Assembly (NCBI GenBank): GCA_012838805.1
Contig: DUON01000016.1
Location: 1 to 54,381 of the forward strand
DNA length: 54,381 nucleotides
Source: Clostridiales bacterium
GTDB taxonomy: Bacteria > Bacillota > Clostridia > Christensenellales > DTU072
Reading direction: 5' to 3'
The notes under the pieces were generated by a model. The model did no database searches. It had not been told where the DNA came from and saw only the letters and a list, made by a program, of their open reading frames with translations. Below are positions 9,355-16,779 of the stretch, one piece after another. The position numbers and the translations under genes are program-made. Each line of letters opens with the position of its first letter. Within the stretch, counting starts at the first letter, position 1.

Positions 9355-9509
9355 CGCCTAATTAACATCTTATTCCACAAAACCGTCATTTATATGTATC
9401 AAAGAACGATATTTTGGACTATTATAGAGAATATGGCTAAACACTATCCTATCGCTATGAAAAAAAGGAATTTTTTTATATAATAATAGAAAATAATATT
9501 GGAGGGCAT

Positions 9510-9926
9510 ATGAAAAGTTATCGAAAAGTATTGAATTTTGTCACCACAACAAGAAGAGCCTTTATTAATATTACGCCGCAAGTAGAAGAAGCTCTTCGCG
9601 AAAGCGGTATTAAAGAGGGGCTTGTTCTGGTCAATGCGATGAATATTACCGCAAGCGTTTTTATAAATGACGACGAAAGCGGACTGCACAACGACTTTGA
9701 AAGGTTTTTGGAAAAGCTTGCGCCCGAAAAGCCATATGAACAGTACGATCACAACGGATTTGAGGACAACGCCGATGCCCATTTGAAAAGAACGATTATG
9801 GGCAGAGAAGTGGTATGCGCCGTCACAAAAGGCAAACTGGATTTTGGAACTTGGGAACAAATTTTTTATGGAGAATTTGACGGCAAAAGACAAAAAAGAG
9901 TCCTTATTAAGATAATAGGGGAGTAA
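9510..9926 (+). CDS. yjbQ: YjbQ family protein (UPF0047)
   Basis: Compact cytoplasmic protein of 138 aa from the YjbQ family. Members have been reported to show weak thiamine-phosphate synthase activity, but the real role is unsettled. The family blocks are clear: [27 protein letters not shown], in which the final His belongs to the putative metal site, then [14 protein letters not shown] with another His, and a [14 protein letters not shown]-terminal strand. The start follows a GGAGGG site, with a TATAAT at 9479-9484. It stands alone. Confidence 0.9.
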   Translation: MKSYRKVLNFVTTTRRAFINITPQVEEALRESGIKEGLVLVNAMNITASVFINDDESGLHNDFERFLEKLAPEKPYEQYDHNGFEDNADAHLKRTIMGREVVCAVTKGKLDFGTWEQIFYGEFDGKRQKRVLIKIIGE

Positions 9927-10445
9927 TTGTCAAATGAAAATATGAGCATATTCAGCGTCCTTTTATGAAAGGTATTTCTTAGGGAAAAGCTGTCGAATTT
10001 TTCACAGCTTATTGTTTATTCTAAGTAAAATCTTTCACCCTAAGATTAACTATAAAACATCTATAAATACGCCTTTATTTTAGGTGAGCTCCTAACCCCT
10101 AATTCTCTTAATTGTTATTCTATTTCAATATCGTTTATGGCTCCAATCCCAGTTATCCTGACTTATTTAATAAAATCTTTATATGGTTTGACACTTCCTA
10201 CTAACAGATTTTGAACTTGACAAGGGGATTTCCGTTTGCTTATTGGCAAATAATGTTCATTCAATAGGTTAACAGTCCCGTTAGCAAAATATTTTGAATT
10301 TGATAGAAAGCTTTTCGCTGGTTATTTTCAATAGAATTGCTTTCTTCATCATTGCACAGATAAAGAGCTTTAATTCCCAAAAAACTATGACTATTTCTAA
10401 TTGCCGAACAAAAATCCAGCATTTTTTGTTTTATATGAAAAAGCA
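9927..10445. other. Gene-poor spacer with a weak hairpin and probable gene debris
   Basis: No convincing gene. A 7-bp inverted repeat (9987-9993 with 10004-10010, AAGCTGT/ACAGCTT) could be a weak terminator for yjbQ. Further on, the minus strand reads into two short, mutually similar peptide fragments interrupted by stops (see the repeat entry), which suggests the remains of a decayed gene. Confidence 0.4.
10178..10323 (-). repeat. Imperfect direct repeat of about 63 bp, possibly coding remnants
   Basis: Two 63-base blocks, 10261-10323 and 10178-10240, align without gaps at roughly 60-65% identity. On the minus strand they translate to similar peptides, QRKAFYQIQNILLTG and KRKSPCQVQNLLVGS, sharing RK, Q-[IV]-Q-N and [IL]-L. 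The first lies in a 61-codon frame and the second in a different frame that soon stops. This looks like a duplicated, decayed gene end. I do not recognise the parent family. Confidence 0.4.
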
Positions 10446-10474
10446 TTGACTTTATCGATTATGCTGTAGATAAT
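10446..10474 (+). promoter_or_regulatory. Promoter for the DUF6530 gene
   Basis: TTGACT (10446-10451), 17 bases, GATAAT (10469-10474). The predicted leader then contains an 8-base tandem repeat of the form TTAGTAAA between about 10475 and 10507. Confidence 0.6.
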
Positions 10475-10517
10475 ATTAGTAATTTAGTAAATTAGTAAAT
10501 CAGTAATAGGAGTGATT

Positions 10518-11003
10518 ATGAAAATACCCGTAAATTTGAAACACAAACCGGTCTTTTGTATACAAGATTATGAAAATGTGGACGGCAGAAGCGCTTCAGC
10601 CAAAGGGATTTCTTTGGGACTTGCTCAATGGAATGATAGGGGCAAGGTGGATATATCCATAAAAGTTTGGAGGCATACCGGCGGCAAATGGTCAAGACAA
10701 TCTGAAGAGATGCCCCTTCACCGTGTTATTGATATGGCGCTTTTGATATGTCAGACAAAAGAGTACCTTTCAAACGCTTATAGGTATCCCAAACTCTATG
10801 ATGAGAACAATCCGATTATTGAGAGAATAGGACTGCAAGGCGATGCCATGACCTTGGAAGTATGCAAAGACAACGAGCTTATTGACGAGGATATCAAACT
10901 CTTTCGTGATGCGCTCAATCGTGACGACGAGCTGATTTCGGAGAGACTTCACTTGCTTGCCAATAAGCTCTATGAAGCGGGTTATGGCAGAAATATAAAA
11001 TAG
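10518..11003 (+). CDS. DUF6530-type protein, unknown function
   Basis: Soluble 161-aa protein without signal peptide or membrane segment. The sequence blocks NLKHKP, YENVDGR, AKGISLGLAQWNDRGKVDIS.KVWR and GKWSRQSEEMPLHRV match, as I recall, a small family of unknown function found in Firmicutes (DUF6530). The charged and aromatic middle section is the best-conserved part. The frame extends to a GTG at 10512, but the AGGAG site at 10508-10512 points to the ATG at 10518. It is monocistronic, with its own promoter and terminator. Confidence 0.75.
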   Translation: MKIPVNLKHKPVFCIQDYENVDGRSASAKGISLGLAQWNDRGKVDISIKVWRHTGGKWSRQSEEMPLHRVIDMALLICQTKEYLSNAYRYPKLYDENNPIIERIGLQGDAMTLEVCKDNELIDEDIKLFRDALNRDDELISERLHLLANKLYEAGYGRNIK

Positions 11004-11078
11004 ATTGCTTTAATAATAAGCGTATAGAGATATTGTTAATGTAATTATATATTGCTTTACATATCTATGCTTTAACAA

Positions 11079-11106
11079 AAACCGCATAAAAAATATGCGG
11101 TTTTTT
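11079..11106 (+). terminator. Rho-independent terminator after the DUF6530 gene
   Basis: Ten-base stem AAACCGCATA/TATGCGGTTT with a 5-base loop, running into six T residues. Confidence 0.9.
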
Positions 11107-11166
11107 GGTTTTTTTAGTTTTATGTCAAGCTTTTTTTGATATGAGATTTATACGGTAGTTCTCAAA

Positions 11167-11195
11167 CACCTTATTTTTTTCTGTTTCATATTATG
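11167..11195 (+). promoter_or_regulatory. Sigma-K-like (mother-cell) promoter before dpaA
   Basis: CACC at 11167-11170, a 16-base spacer, and CATATTATG at 11187-11195 fit the Bacillus subtilis sigma-K pattern (mACm, 16-17 bases, CATAnnnTA) except for the final base. A start point would lie just before the AGAGG ribosome binding site. The B. subtilis dpa (spoVF) operon is known to be sigma-K controlled, which supports the reading. Confidence 0.45.
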
Positions 11196-11209
11196 AAAAC
11201 ATCAGAGGT

Positions 11210-11989
11210 ATGATGGACGATTATATTTTTGTTGTGGATGTGACTGACGATAGAGGGTTCTATCTAATAAAAGCTTTGCAAAAAGAAGGCTTTAGAGCCT
11301 ATGTGATGCATGGATGCATTATTAATGAAGGCAAAAAAGTCTATATATTCTCTTTAGCGAAGGAATTGGAACTTAGTCAGCTTGAAGAACTGGAAGACAA
11401 TTCAGTAGTTTTCGCCCGAGTGGGCGACAACAAGATAGAACACCTCCTGCAGCAAAGAAATATAAGGCAGTATGATTTTCTGGAAGACAATAGATTCCTT
11501 ATAAAAAACGCTTATATTACCGCAGAAGGGGCTTTGGCGGAGATTATTCAAAGAACGAAAGCTTCTCTTAGGGATATGCCGATTTTGGTTTTGGGATATG
11601 GCAGAATAGCCCGATGCTTGACAAAGATGCTTAAGTCCCTTTGCGCCAAAGTCACGGTGGCTACAAAATTTGAAAAAGAAATTGCGGAAGCAGAAATAAC
11701 GGCGGATAAGGTCATAAGGCTGGAAGACATGCACATGCACCTTTCATCATTTCAAGTTATCGTGAACACCATACCTATGATAATAATAAAAGGAGAACTT
11801 ATCGGGCTAATCTCGGAAGATACTTTTATTCTGGATTTGGCATCCAAGCCCGGGGGAGTGGACTTTGTCGAAATTAAGGGAAGGGGGCTTCAAGCGTTTC
11901 ATTATTTGGGAGTGCCCGGAAAAGTATCCCCTCACACGGCTGCCGAATATTTAAAGGAAAGTCTTATGAGAAGCCTGAAAGAAATATAA
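11210..11989 (+). CDS. dpaA: Dipicolinate synthase subunit A
   Basis: One of two subunits that convert the lysine-pathway intermediate dihydroxy-tetrahydrodipicolinate to dipicolinic acid, the calcium-binding spore-core solute; it acts in the mother cell. The nucleotide-binding loop VLGYGRIA lies at about 127-134, after an N-terminal domain containing RFLIKNAYITAEGALA, characteristic of SpoVFA. The C-terminal block DLASKPGGVDF followed by GVPGKVSPHTAAEYL is diagnostic. At 259 aa it is somewhat shorter than Bacillus DpaA, the difference being mainly at the N terminus. The AGAGG site supports the start. It leads the dpaA-dpaB-asnB unit. Confidence 0.93.
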   Translation: MMDDYIFVVDVTDDRGFYLIKALQKEGFRAYVMHGCIINEGKKVYIFSLAKELELSQLEELEDNSVVFARVGDNKIEHLLQQRNIRQYDFLEDNRFLIKNAYITAEGALAEIIQRTKASLRDMPILVLGYGRIARCLTKMLKSLCAKVTVATKFEKEIAEAEITADKVIRLEDMHMHLSSFQVIVNTIPMIIIKGELIGLISEDTFILDLASKPGGVDFVEIKGRGLQAFHYLGVPGKVSPHTAAEYLKESLMRSLKEI

Positions 11990-11992
11990 GAT

Positions 11993-12568
11993 ATGACTAA
12001 CAAAACAATAGGCTTAGCCATTACGGGTTCATTCTGCACTTTTGAGAAACTATTGCCTGAACTTGAGAAATTGGCAAAACATAATACGATAATCCCTATA
12101 TTTTCATATTCGGTAGCGAAAGTAGACACCCGATTTTATAAAGCCGAAGATTTCTATAACGATGTTAAGAAAATAACCAATCAGGAACCCATAAGGACTA
12201 TTAAGGATGCCGAACCCATAGGTCCCAAGAATTTCTTAGACTTAATAATAATCGCGCCTTGCACAGGGAACACCCTTGCCAAGTTAAACAACGGAATCAC
12301 AGACACCCCAGTCCTTATGGCGGTCAAAGCCCATTTGAGAAACAATAAGCCCGTGCTGGTGGCGATATCCACGAATGATGGCTTGGCGGCGAATGCAAGA
12401 AATATAGGGGAACTTATCAATAAAAAGAACATTTTCTTCACGCCTTTTGCACAAGATAATTATCAGAAGAAAAGGTTTTCGCTTATGGCTGACTTTGACT
12501 TACTTATAGAAAGCGCAGAAGCCGCTTTGAACAATCAGCAATTGCAACCGGTATTAAAAGGAGTATAA
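11993..12568 (+). CDS. dpaB: Dipicolinate synthase subunit B
   Basis: Flavoprotein-fold partner of DpaA (191 aa). The N-terminal IGLAITGSFCTFEKLLPELEKL motif is typical of SpoVFB and of the wider flavoprotein family, and IIAPCTGNTLAKLNNGITDTPVLMAVKAHLRNNKPVLVAISTNDGL is strongly conserved in DpaB. It starts three bases after the dpaA stop with only a weak ribosome binding site, so translational coupling is likely. Together with dpaA it shows that the organism can make spores of the dipicolinate type by the Bacillus-like route rather than only through EtfA. Confidence 0.94.
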   Translation: MTNKTIGLAITGSFCTFEKLLPELEKLAKHNTIIPIFSYSVAKVDTRFYKAEDFYNDVKKITNQEPIRTIKDAEPIGPKNFLDLIIIAPCTGNTLAKLNNGITDTPVLMAVKAHLRNNKPVLVAISTNDGLAANARNIGELINKKNIFFTPFAQDNYQKKRFSLMADFDLLIESAEAALNNQQLQPVLKGV

Positions 12569-12576
12569 ATTAGTTT

Positions 12577-14409
12577 ATGTGCGGGATAGCCGGCTGGATA
12601 AACTTTAATCAAAATATTAAGAAAGAACAATTCATATTGGAAAATATGTTCGAGACCATAAAGTCAAGAGGTCCGGATGAAAGCTATATCTGTGCCGGCG
12701 AAGACGCCGTTTTGATGCACTCCAGACTTATTGTCTTAGACCCCGACGCCAAGCAACCTATGACTCTAAAGACCCAAGAAGACATCTTTACAATAGTCTT
12801 TAACGGTCGTATGTTCAACGCAGATGAAATCAAGCAAAAGCTCAAAGGATTGGGATATCTGTTTGAAGGCTATTCGGATGCCGAAGTGGTTTTGACGGCA
12901 TTTGCGGAATGGAAAGAAAAGTGCCTTGACTATTTCAACGGAGTTTTTGCCTTTGCTGTTTGGGAGCATAAAAAGAAACGCTTGTTTTTGGCGCGCGACC
13001 GTATCGGCGTAAAACCTCTTTTTTATTATTTATATGACGGCGGAATACTGTTTGCGTCTGAGATAAAGACACTTCTACAAAATCCATTGGTCAAAAGGAA
13101 AATCGAAGACGAAGGTCTTATGCAAATAATGTTTCTTGGACCAGGGAGGATTTCGGGAAGCGGCATTATTAAAAACCTGAAAGAACTCAGATTCGGGGAA
13201 TTCTTATATTATCAAAAAGAGCGTATTCAAACCAAAATATATTGGCGTCTTAGGGCAAGGGAGCATAAGGACAATCTGAACGATACCGTCCATACCGTAA
13301 GGGCATTGACAATCGATGCCGTAAAAAGACAAATCATCGCCGACGAGGATATAAGCTGTCTTTTGTCGGGCGGGTTGGATTCCAGCATTATATCCAGAAT
13401 TGTAGCGGAAGAGTACCGCTTACAAGGCAAAACACTTAAGACATTTTCCGCAAGCTTCGAGGATAACGAGAAGTATTTCAAAGAGAACGAGTTCCAGCCC
13501 CAAAGCGACGACGAATTTATAAAAATAATGGTCGAATTCCTTGGTTGCGAACATACAGATATCACATTGAAAAGCGAAGATGTGGGGTTATATCTTAAAG
13601 ACGCACTTTTCGCCCGTGACTTGCCGGGAATGGCAGATATAGACTCTTCACTGCTTATTTTTTCAAGGTATCTAAGAAATTATACCAAGGTCTGCTTGTC
13701 GGGAGAGTGCGCAGACGAAATCTTTGCGGGTTATCCTTGGTATCACCAGCATGACGCATTGAAGAGCAACACATTTCCTTGGTCCAATGCCATGGAATTA
13801 AGAAAGGCGCTTTTTGACTATAAGGATTTAAGAGAAAAAGCCGACGGCTTTGTTCACGACCAGTACCAACGGACAATCTCCCAAACCCAATACGCCCATA
13901 CAGATACCCAAAAGGACAAGAAAATAAGGCAGATGTTTATGCTCAATTTCCATTGGTTTATGCAGACATTGTTGGATAGAAAAGATAGGATGACTATGTA
14001 TAACGGCTTGGAAGCGAGAGTACCTTTTTGCGATTATCGTTTGGTTGAGTACGCTTTCAATATGCCTTGGGAATATAAGTTTGTCAACAAGCGTGAGAAG
14101 GGAATTTTGAGAGAGGCTTTTAGAGACTTACTGCCCGAAAGAATAGTCTTTAGAAAGAAAAGCCCTTTTCCCAAGACTGCCAACCCCGAATATTTAAGCT
14201 TTGTTAAAAAATTGCTAAAGAAAAGGTTAAAAAATAAAGACAGTATCTTACATCAAATAACTGACCAAAAGTATTTAAGCTCACTTTTGTCTTGCGACCA
14301 AGATCTGAAGACGCCTTGGTACGGGCAGTTGATGAGACTTCCGCAGCTTTTGGCGTATTTGATACAGATAGACATTTTCTTTGAAAGGTACGGTTTCGAC
14401 CTAAATTAA
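12577..14409 (+). CDS. asnB: Asparagine synthetase (glutamine-hydrolysing)
   Basis: Cytoplasmic class B asparagine synthetase (610 aa) that uses glutamine, ATP and aspartate. The N-terminal Ntn glutaminase domain has Cys2 as its nucleophile (MCGIAGW), SRGPDES (about 30-36) and SDAEV (about 107-111). The synthetase domain has the ATP pyrophosphatase loop LLSGGLDSS (about 262-270). Later blocks include CLSGECADEIFAGYPWY, DRMTMYNGLEARVPF and FRKKSPFPKT. It starts 8 bases after dpaB, so it is probably expressed with dpaAB in the mother cell. By position it resembles the role of B. subtilis AsnO, a sporulation-specific paralogue, but that is inference. Confidence 0.94.
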   Translation: MCGIAGWINFNQNIKKEQFILENMFETIKSRGPDESYICAGEDAVLMHSRLIVLDPDAKQPMTLKTQEDIFTIVFNGRMFNADEIKQKLKGLGYLFEGYSDAEVVLTAFAEWKEKCLDYFNGVFAFAVWEHKKKRLFLARDRIGVKPLFYYLYDGGILFASEIKTLLQNPLVKRKIEDEGLMQIMFLGPGRISGSGIIKNLKELRFGEFLYYQKERIQTKIYWRLRAREHKDNLNDTVHTVRALTIDAVKRQIIADEDISCLLSGGLDSSIISRIVAEEYRLQGKTLKTFSASFEDNEKYFKENEFQPQSDDEFIKIMVEFLGCEHTDITLKSEDVGLYLKDALFARDLPGMADIDSSLLIFSRYLRNYTKVCLSGECADEIFAGYPWYHQHDALKSNTFPWSNAMELRKALFDYKDLREKADGFVHDQYQRTISQTQYAHTDTQKDKKIRQMFMLNFHWFMQTLLDRKDRMTMYNGLEARVPFCDYRLVEYAFNMPWEYKFVNKREKGILREAFRDLLPERIVFRKKSPFPKTANPEYLSFVKKLLKKRLKNKDSILHQITDQKYLSSLLSCDQDLKTPWYGQLMRLPQLLAYLIQIDIFFERYGFDLN

Positions 14410-14459
14410 TAAACCAATTAAATAATTGAAAAAAGTATAAAAATAAACTATGGCTGTTA

Positions 14460-14489
14460 TTGACATTGCGTTATCGGGTATGTTATACT
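14460..14489 (+). promoter_or_regulatory. Strong extended -10 promoter for ferredoxin
   Basis: TTGACA (14460-14465), 18 bases, TATACT (14484-14489), preceded by TG at 14481-14482 as in an extended -10 element. The start point would be near 14496. Confidence 0.75.
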
Positions 14490-14526
14490 TTTAAGCGAAA
14501 ACAAAGAAAAAGGAGACCAAGATACT

Positions 14527-14697
14527 ATGGCATATGTAATAAGTGATGCGTGTATATCATGCGGCGCTTGCGAGCCAGTTTGTCCCGTCAGCGCAATATC
14601 TGAAGGTGAAACACAATATGTTATCGACCCCGAGCTCTGCATAGACTGTGGAAGCTGTGTGGATACATGTCCTCAAGAAGCTATTTCTGAAGCGTAA
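14527..14697 (+). CDS. 2[4Fe-4S] ferredoxin
   Basis: Small clostridial-type electron carrier of 56 aa, too short to be picked up by a 60-codon ORF cut-off. It has two complete CxxCxxCxxxCP binding motifs, CISCGACEPVCP and CIDCGSCVDTCP, giving eight cysteine ligands. An AAGGAGACC ribosome binding site and a strong promoter precede it, so it is likely to be highly expressed. It is not linked to an obvious redox partner; the following methylase gene is probably a separate function. Confidence 0.95.
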   Translation: MAYVISDACISCGACEPVCPVSAISEGETQYVIDPELCIDCGSCVDTCPQEAISEA

Positions 14698-14722
14698 AGA
14701 AAGATTAGCAATACTTATGTGG

Positions 14723-14746
14723 CATCGTCATCTTATGGTGACGATG
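14723..14746 (+). terminator. Hairpin between ferredoxin and the methylase gene
   Basis: Perfect 8-bp inverted repeat CATCGTCA/TGACGATG with an 8-base loop, followed by only three T residues. It could be a weak terminator or processing site after the ferredoxin gene, or an attenuator before the methylase. It lies inside the alternative GTG-start extension of the methylase frame, which argues for the later ATG start. Confidence 0.45.
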
Positions 14747-14760
14747 TTTGCAATTTTATT

Positions 14761-16779
14761 ATGAAAAAAATCTTATCGGAAATTGACCAAGAAAAGCATT
14801 CCCATGCGGACGCTGTCTTTGACAAGTACATGCAAAGGGTTTTTGAGCGTTTGGACGACGAATTTGAGATTTCCGAAGCGTTCTATCTTTTCAACGCAAA
14901 AAAGAGACTTATCATCAATAAGCATAAACAAAAAAGAAAAAGAGTGGCGGCAAGGGATCTGCATATCGCCACTCAATTTTTTACGCCCAGATGGCTTGTG
15001 GAATATGTGACCGACAATTCCCTTGGCAGTTTTTTGGGTATACCCTTAAAATTTTTCCATGGAGACGAGTCTACAATCATCCCAAAAGACGACATAAAAA
15101 TAATAGACCCCGCTGTGGGTACGGGGAATATGCTCATATACGCATACGAGCTTTTGGAAAAGTATTATAGACAAAAAGGTGTTCAAAATATCCCCCCAAA
15201 GATACTCTCTTCTCTCTATGGGCTGGACATCGACAAAAAAGCTGTCCAAGTCGCTAAAAAACTATTGGAAAAGAAATCGGGGCTAAAAGGATTTGAATTC
15301 AATATTTACGCTTTTGAGGATATCCCCAATCGTCTTTTGGAAAAAGTAAAACGGTTTAACTTAAAGAAACTTTGCTCCTTTTTTACTTTATGGCAAAGCT
15401 ATAAGGAAGCGGGCAGTCTCCTAAGACCCGGGGATGTTCAAGCTGAACTTAAAATCCTTGAAAAACACGCTCATACAAGGCAAGAAAAAACCATAATTGA
15501 GATAGTCAAAATTCTTTCATCCAAGTTTGATATCGTCCTAATGAATCCGCCATATCTGTCGTCCGGCGATTACGCCCCTAATCTGAAAGAATTCGTGTAT
15601 AAAGAATATAAAGACCACAAGCGTGACCTATTCGCGTGCTTTATCAAAAGAGGGTGCGAATTTTTGAACCAAGACGGCTTTTTGGGTGCGGTATGTCCTT
15701 ATAACTGGATGTTTATCAAGACCTTTACAAAGACACGGGAATACATAATCAAAGAAAAGGGAATATATAATCTTATGCAACTGACGGCGGGCGGATATGA
15801 CAAAGCGGTGGTCTATCTTTCTGCTTTTGTCTTATCAAACCAAAAGCCCAGAGAGGGGTATTACATAAGACTTACTGATTTCAAAGCCAAAGACCAGCAA
15901 AAATACGCCTTAAAAGCGGTTGAAAAACCCCAAAGCTATACCTATAAGCGAAATCAAGATATTTTTCTACAAACGCCGAACTATGCGATAATATATTGGA
16001 CAAGTCAGAAATTCCTTGACAATTTTCGATATAAACGCCTTGACGAATACCTATTGATAAGACAGGGCATGGCAACAGGCGACAATAAGAGCTTCTTAAG
16101 AAAAATAGACGAAGTAGATAAGGACTTAATAGCTTTCGATGCTGAAAGCATTGAGGATTTTGATAAATCGGGGAAGCTCTATGCACTTTATAACAAGGGA
16201 GGAAGATATAGGAAATGGTGGGGAAATCAAGACTATGTGATAAAGTTTGATAAGGCATCCAGAGAGATTTTAGCAAAGCAAGGAAATAAAATGCCCTCTA
16301 AGGAACTTTATTTTAAGGAATGTATAACTTGGACTTTGGTATCCAGCAAAGGTCACTTTGGAGCACGATATTCCAAGAATGCGGTTTTTGATGTTGGCGG
16401 GTCATGTGCTTTCTTAAGAGACGGTATAAAGTTTGATATCTTTGTGTTTTTGGGGTTTTTATGTTCTAAAGTGGCGACATATTACTTAAACGCCTTGAAC
16501 CCTACCTTGAACGCCCAAGTAGGCGATATCAAGAATTTGCCGTTTATAGAGCCTGATACTCAAATGGCGGTCGAGATTACAAAATTAGTAAAAGAAAATA
16601 TTGAGTTGTCAAAAGCCGACTGGTATAATAGAGGAAAAAAGGGAGACTTCGAGAAAATCAAGTGCAATGAGACAAGGCTTAATCAAATTTTTATTGAGTT
16701 ATACTCTTTGCATGAAGAGCTTGATTGTCAAGTAGAAGACAGATTGATTACCCTAAAGGGAGTGGGAAATGAAGAATAA
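14761..16779 (+). CDS. N6-adenine DNA methyltransferase, Eco57I/PglX-like (R-M system)
   Basis: Predicted gamma-type (N12-class) adenine methylase of 672 aa. A conserved THQFFTP-like block, here ATQFFTPRWLVEYVTDNSLG, resembles BREX PglX and Eco57I-type enzymes. The S-adenosylmethionine loop DPAVGTGN is at about 116-123, and the catalytic motif NPPY at 262-265. The C-terminal half, from about 400, should hold target recognition; it has no nuclease motif I can see. No ribosome binding site is visible for the ATG or for the GTG at 14719 that would add 14 residues; I prefer the ATG because a hairpin occupies the extension. It overlaps the next gene by 11 bases, forming a two-gene R-M unit. No BREX partners (brxA/B/C/L, pglZ) are nearby. 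Confidence 0.85.
   Translation: MKKILSEIDQEKHSHADAVFDKYMQRVFERLDDEFEISEAFYLFNAKKRLIINKHKQKRKRVAARDLHIATQFFTPRWLVEYVTDNSLGSFLGIPLKFFHGDESTIIPKDDIKIIDPAVGTGNMLIYAYELLEKYYRQKGVQNIPPKILSSLYGLDIDKKAVQVAKKLLEKKSGLKGFEFNIYAFEDIPNRLLEKVKRFNLKKLCSFFTLWQSYKEAGSLLRPGDVQAELKILEKHAHTRQEKTIIEIVKILSSKFDIVLMNPPYLSSGDYAPNLKEFVYKEYKDHKRDLFACFIKRGCEFLNQDGFLGAVCPYNWMFIKTFTKTREYIIKEKGIYNLMQLTAGGYDKAVVYLSAFVLSNQKPREGYYIRLTDFKAKDQQKYALKAVEKPQSYTYKRNQDIFLQTPNYAIIYWTSQKFLDNFRYKRLDEYLLIRQGMATGDNKSFLRKIDEVDKDLIAFDAESIEDFDKSGKLYALYNKGGRYRKWWGNQDYVIKFDKASREILAKQGNKMPSKELYFKECITWTLVSSKGHFGARYSKNAVFDVGGSCAFLRDGIKFDIFVFLGFLCSKVATYYLNALNPTLNAQVGDIKNLPFIEPDTQMAVEITKLVKENIELSKADWYNRGKKGDFEKIKCNETRLNQIFIELYSLHEELDCQVEDRLITLKGVGNEE

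Noticed and set aside
9361..9450. Fur or DtxR-type operator before feoA
   Set aside because: No clear palindrome of either type in the spacer.
10261..10446. 61-codon minus-strand frame in the yjbQ-DUF6530 spacer
   Set aside because: No ribosome binding site, a stop just upstream, and a diverged copy of its end nearby; treated as debris, not as a gene.
14457..14642. 61-codon minus-strand frame
   Set aside because: Antisense to the ferredoxin gene and its promoter; the plus strand has eight cluster cysteines and a strong ribosome binding site.
14719..16779. BREX system suggested by the PglX-like methylase
   Set aside because: No brxA, brxB, brxC, brxL or pglZ homologue nearby and the methylase is about half the PglX length; a two-gene R-M unit fits better.
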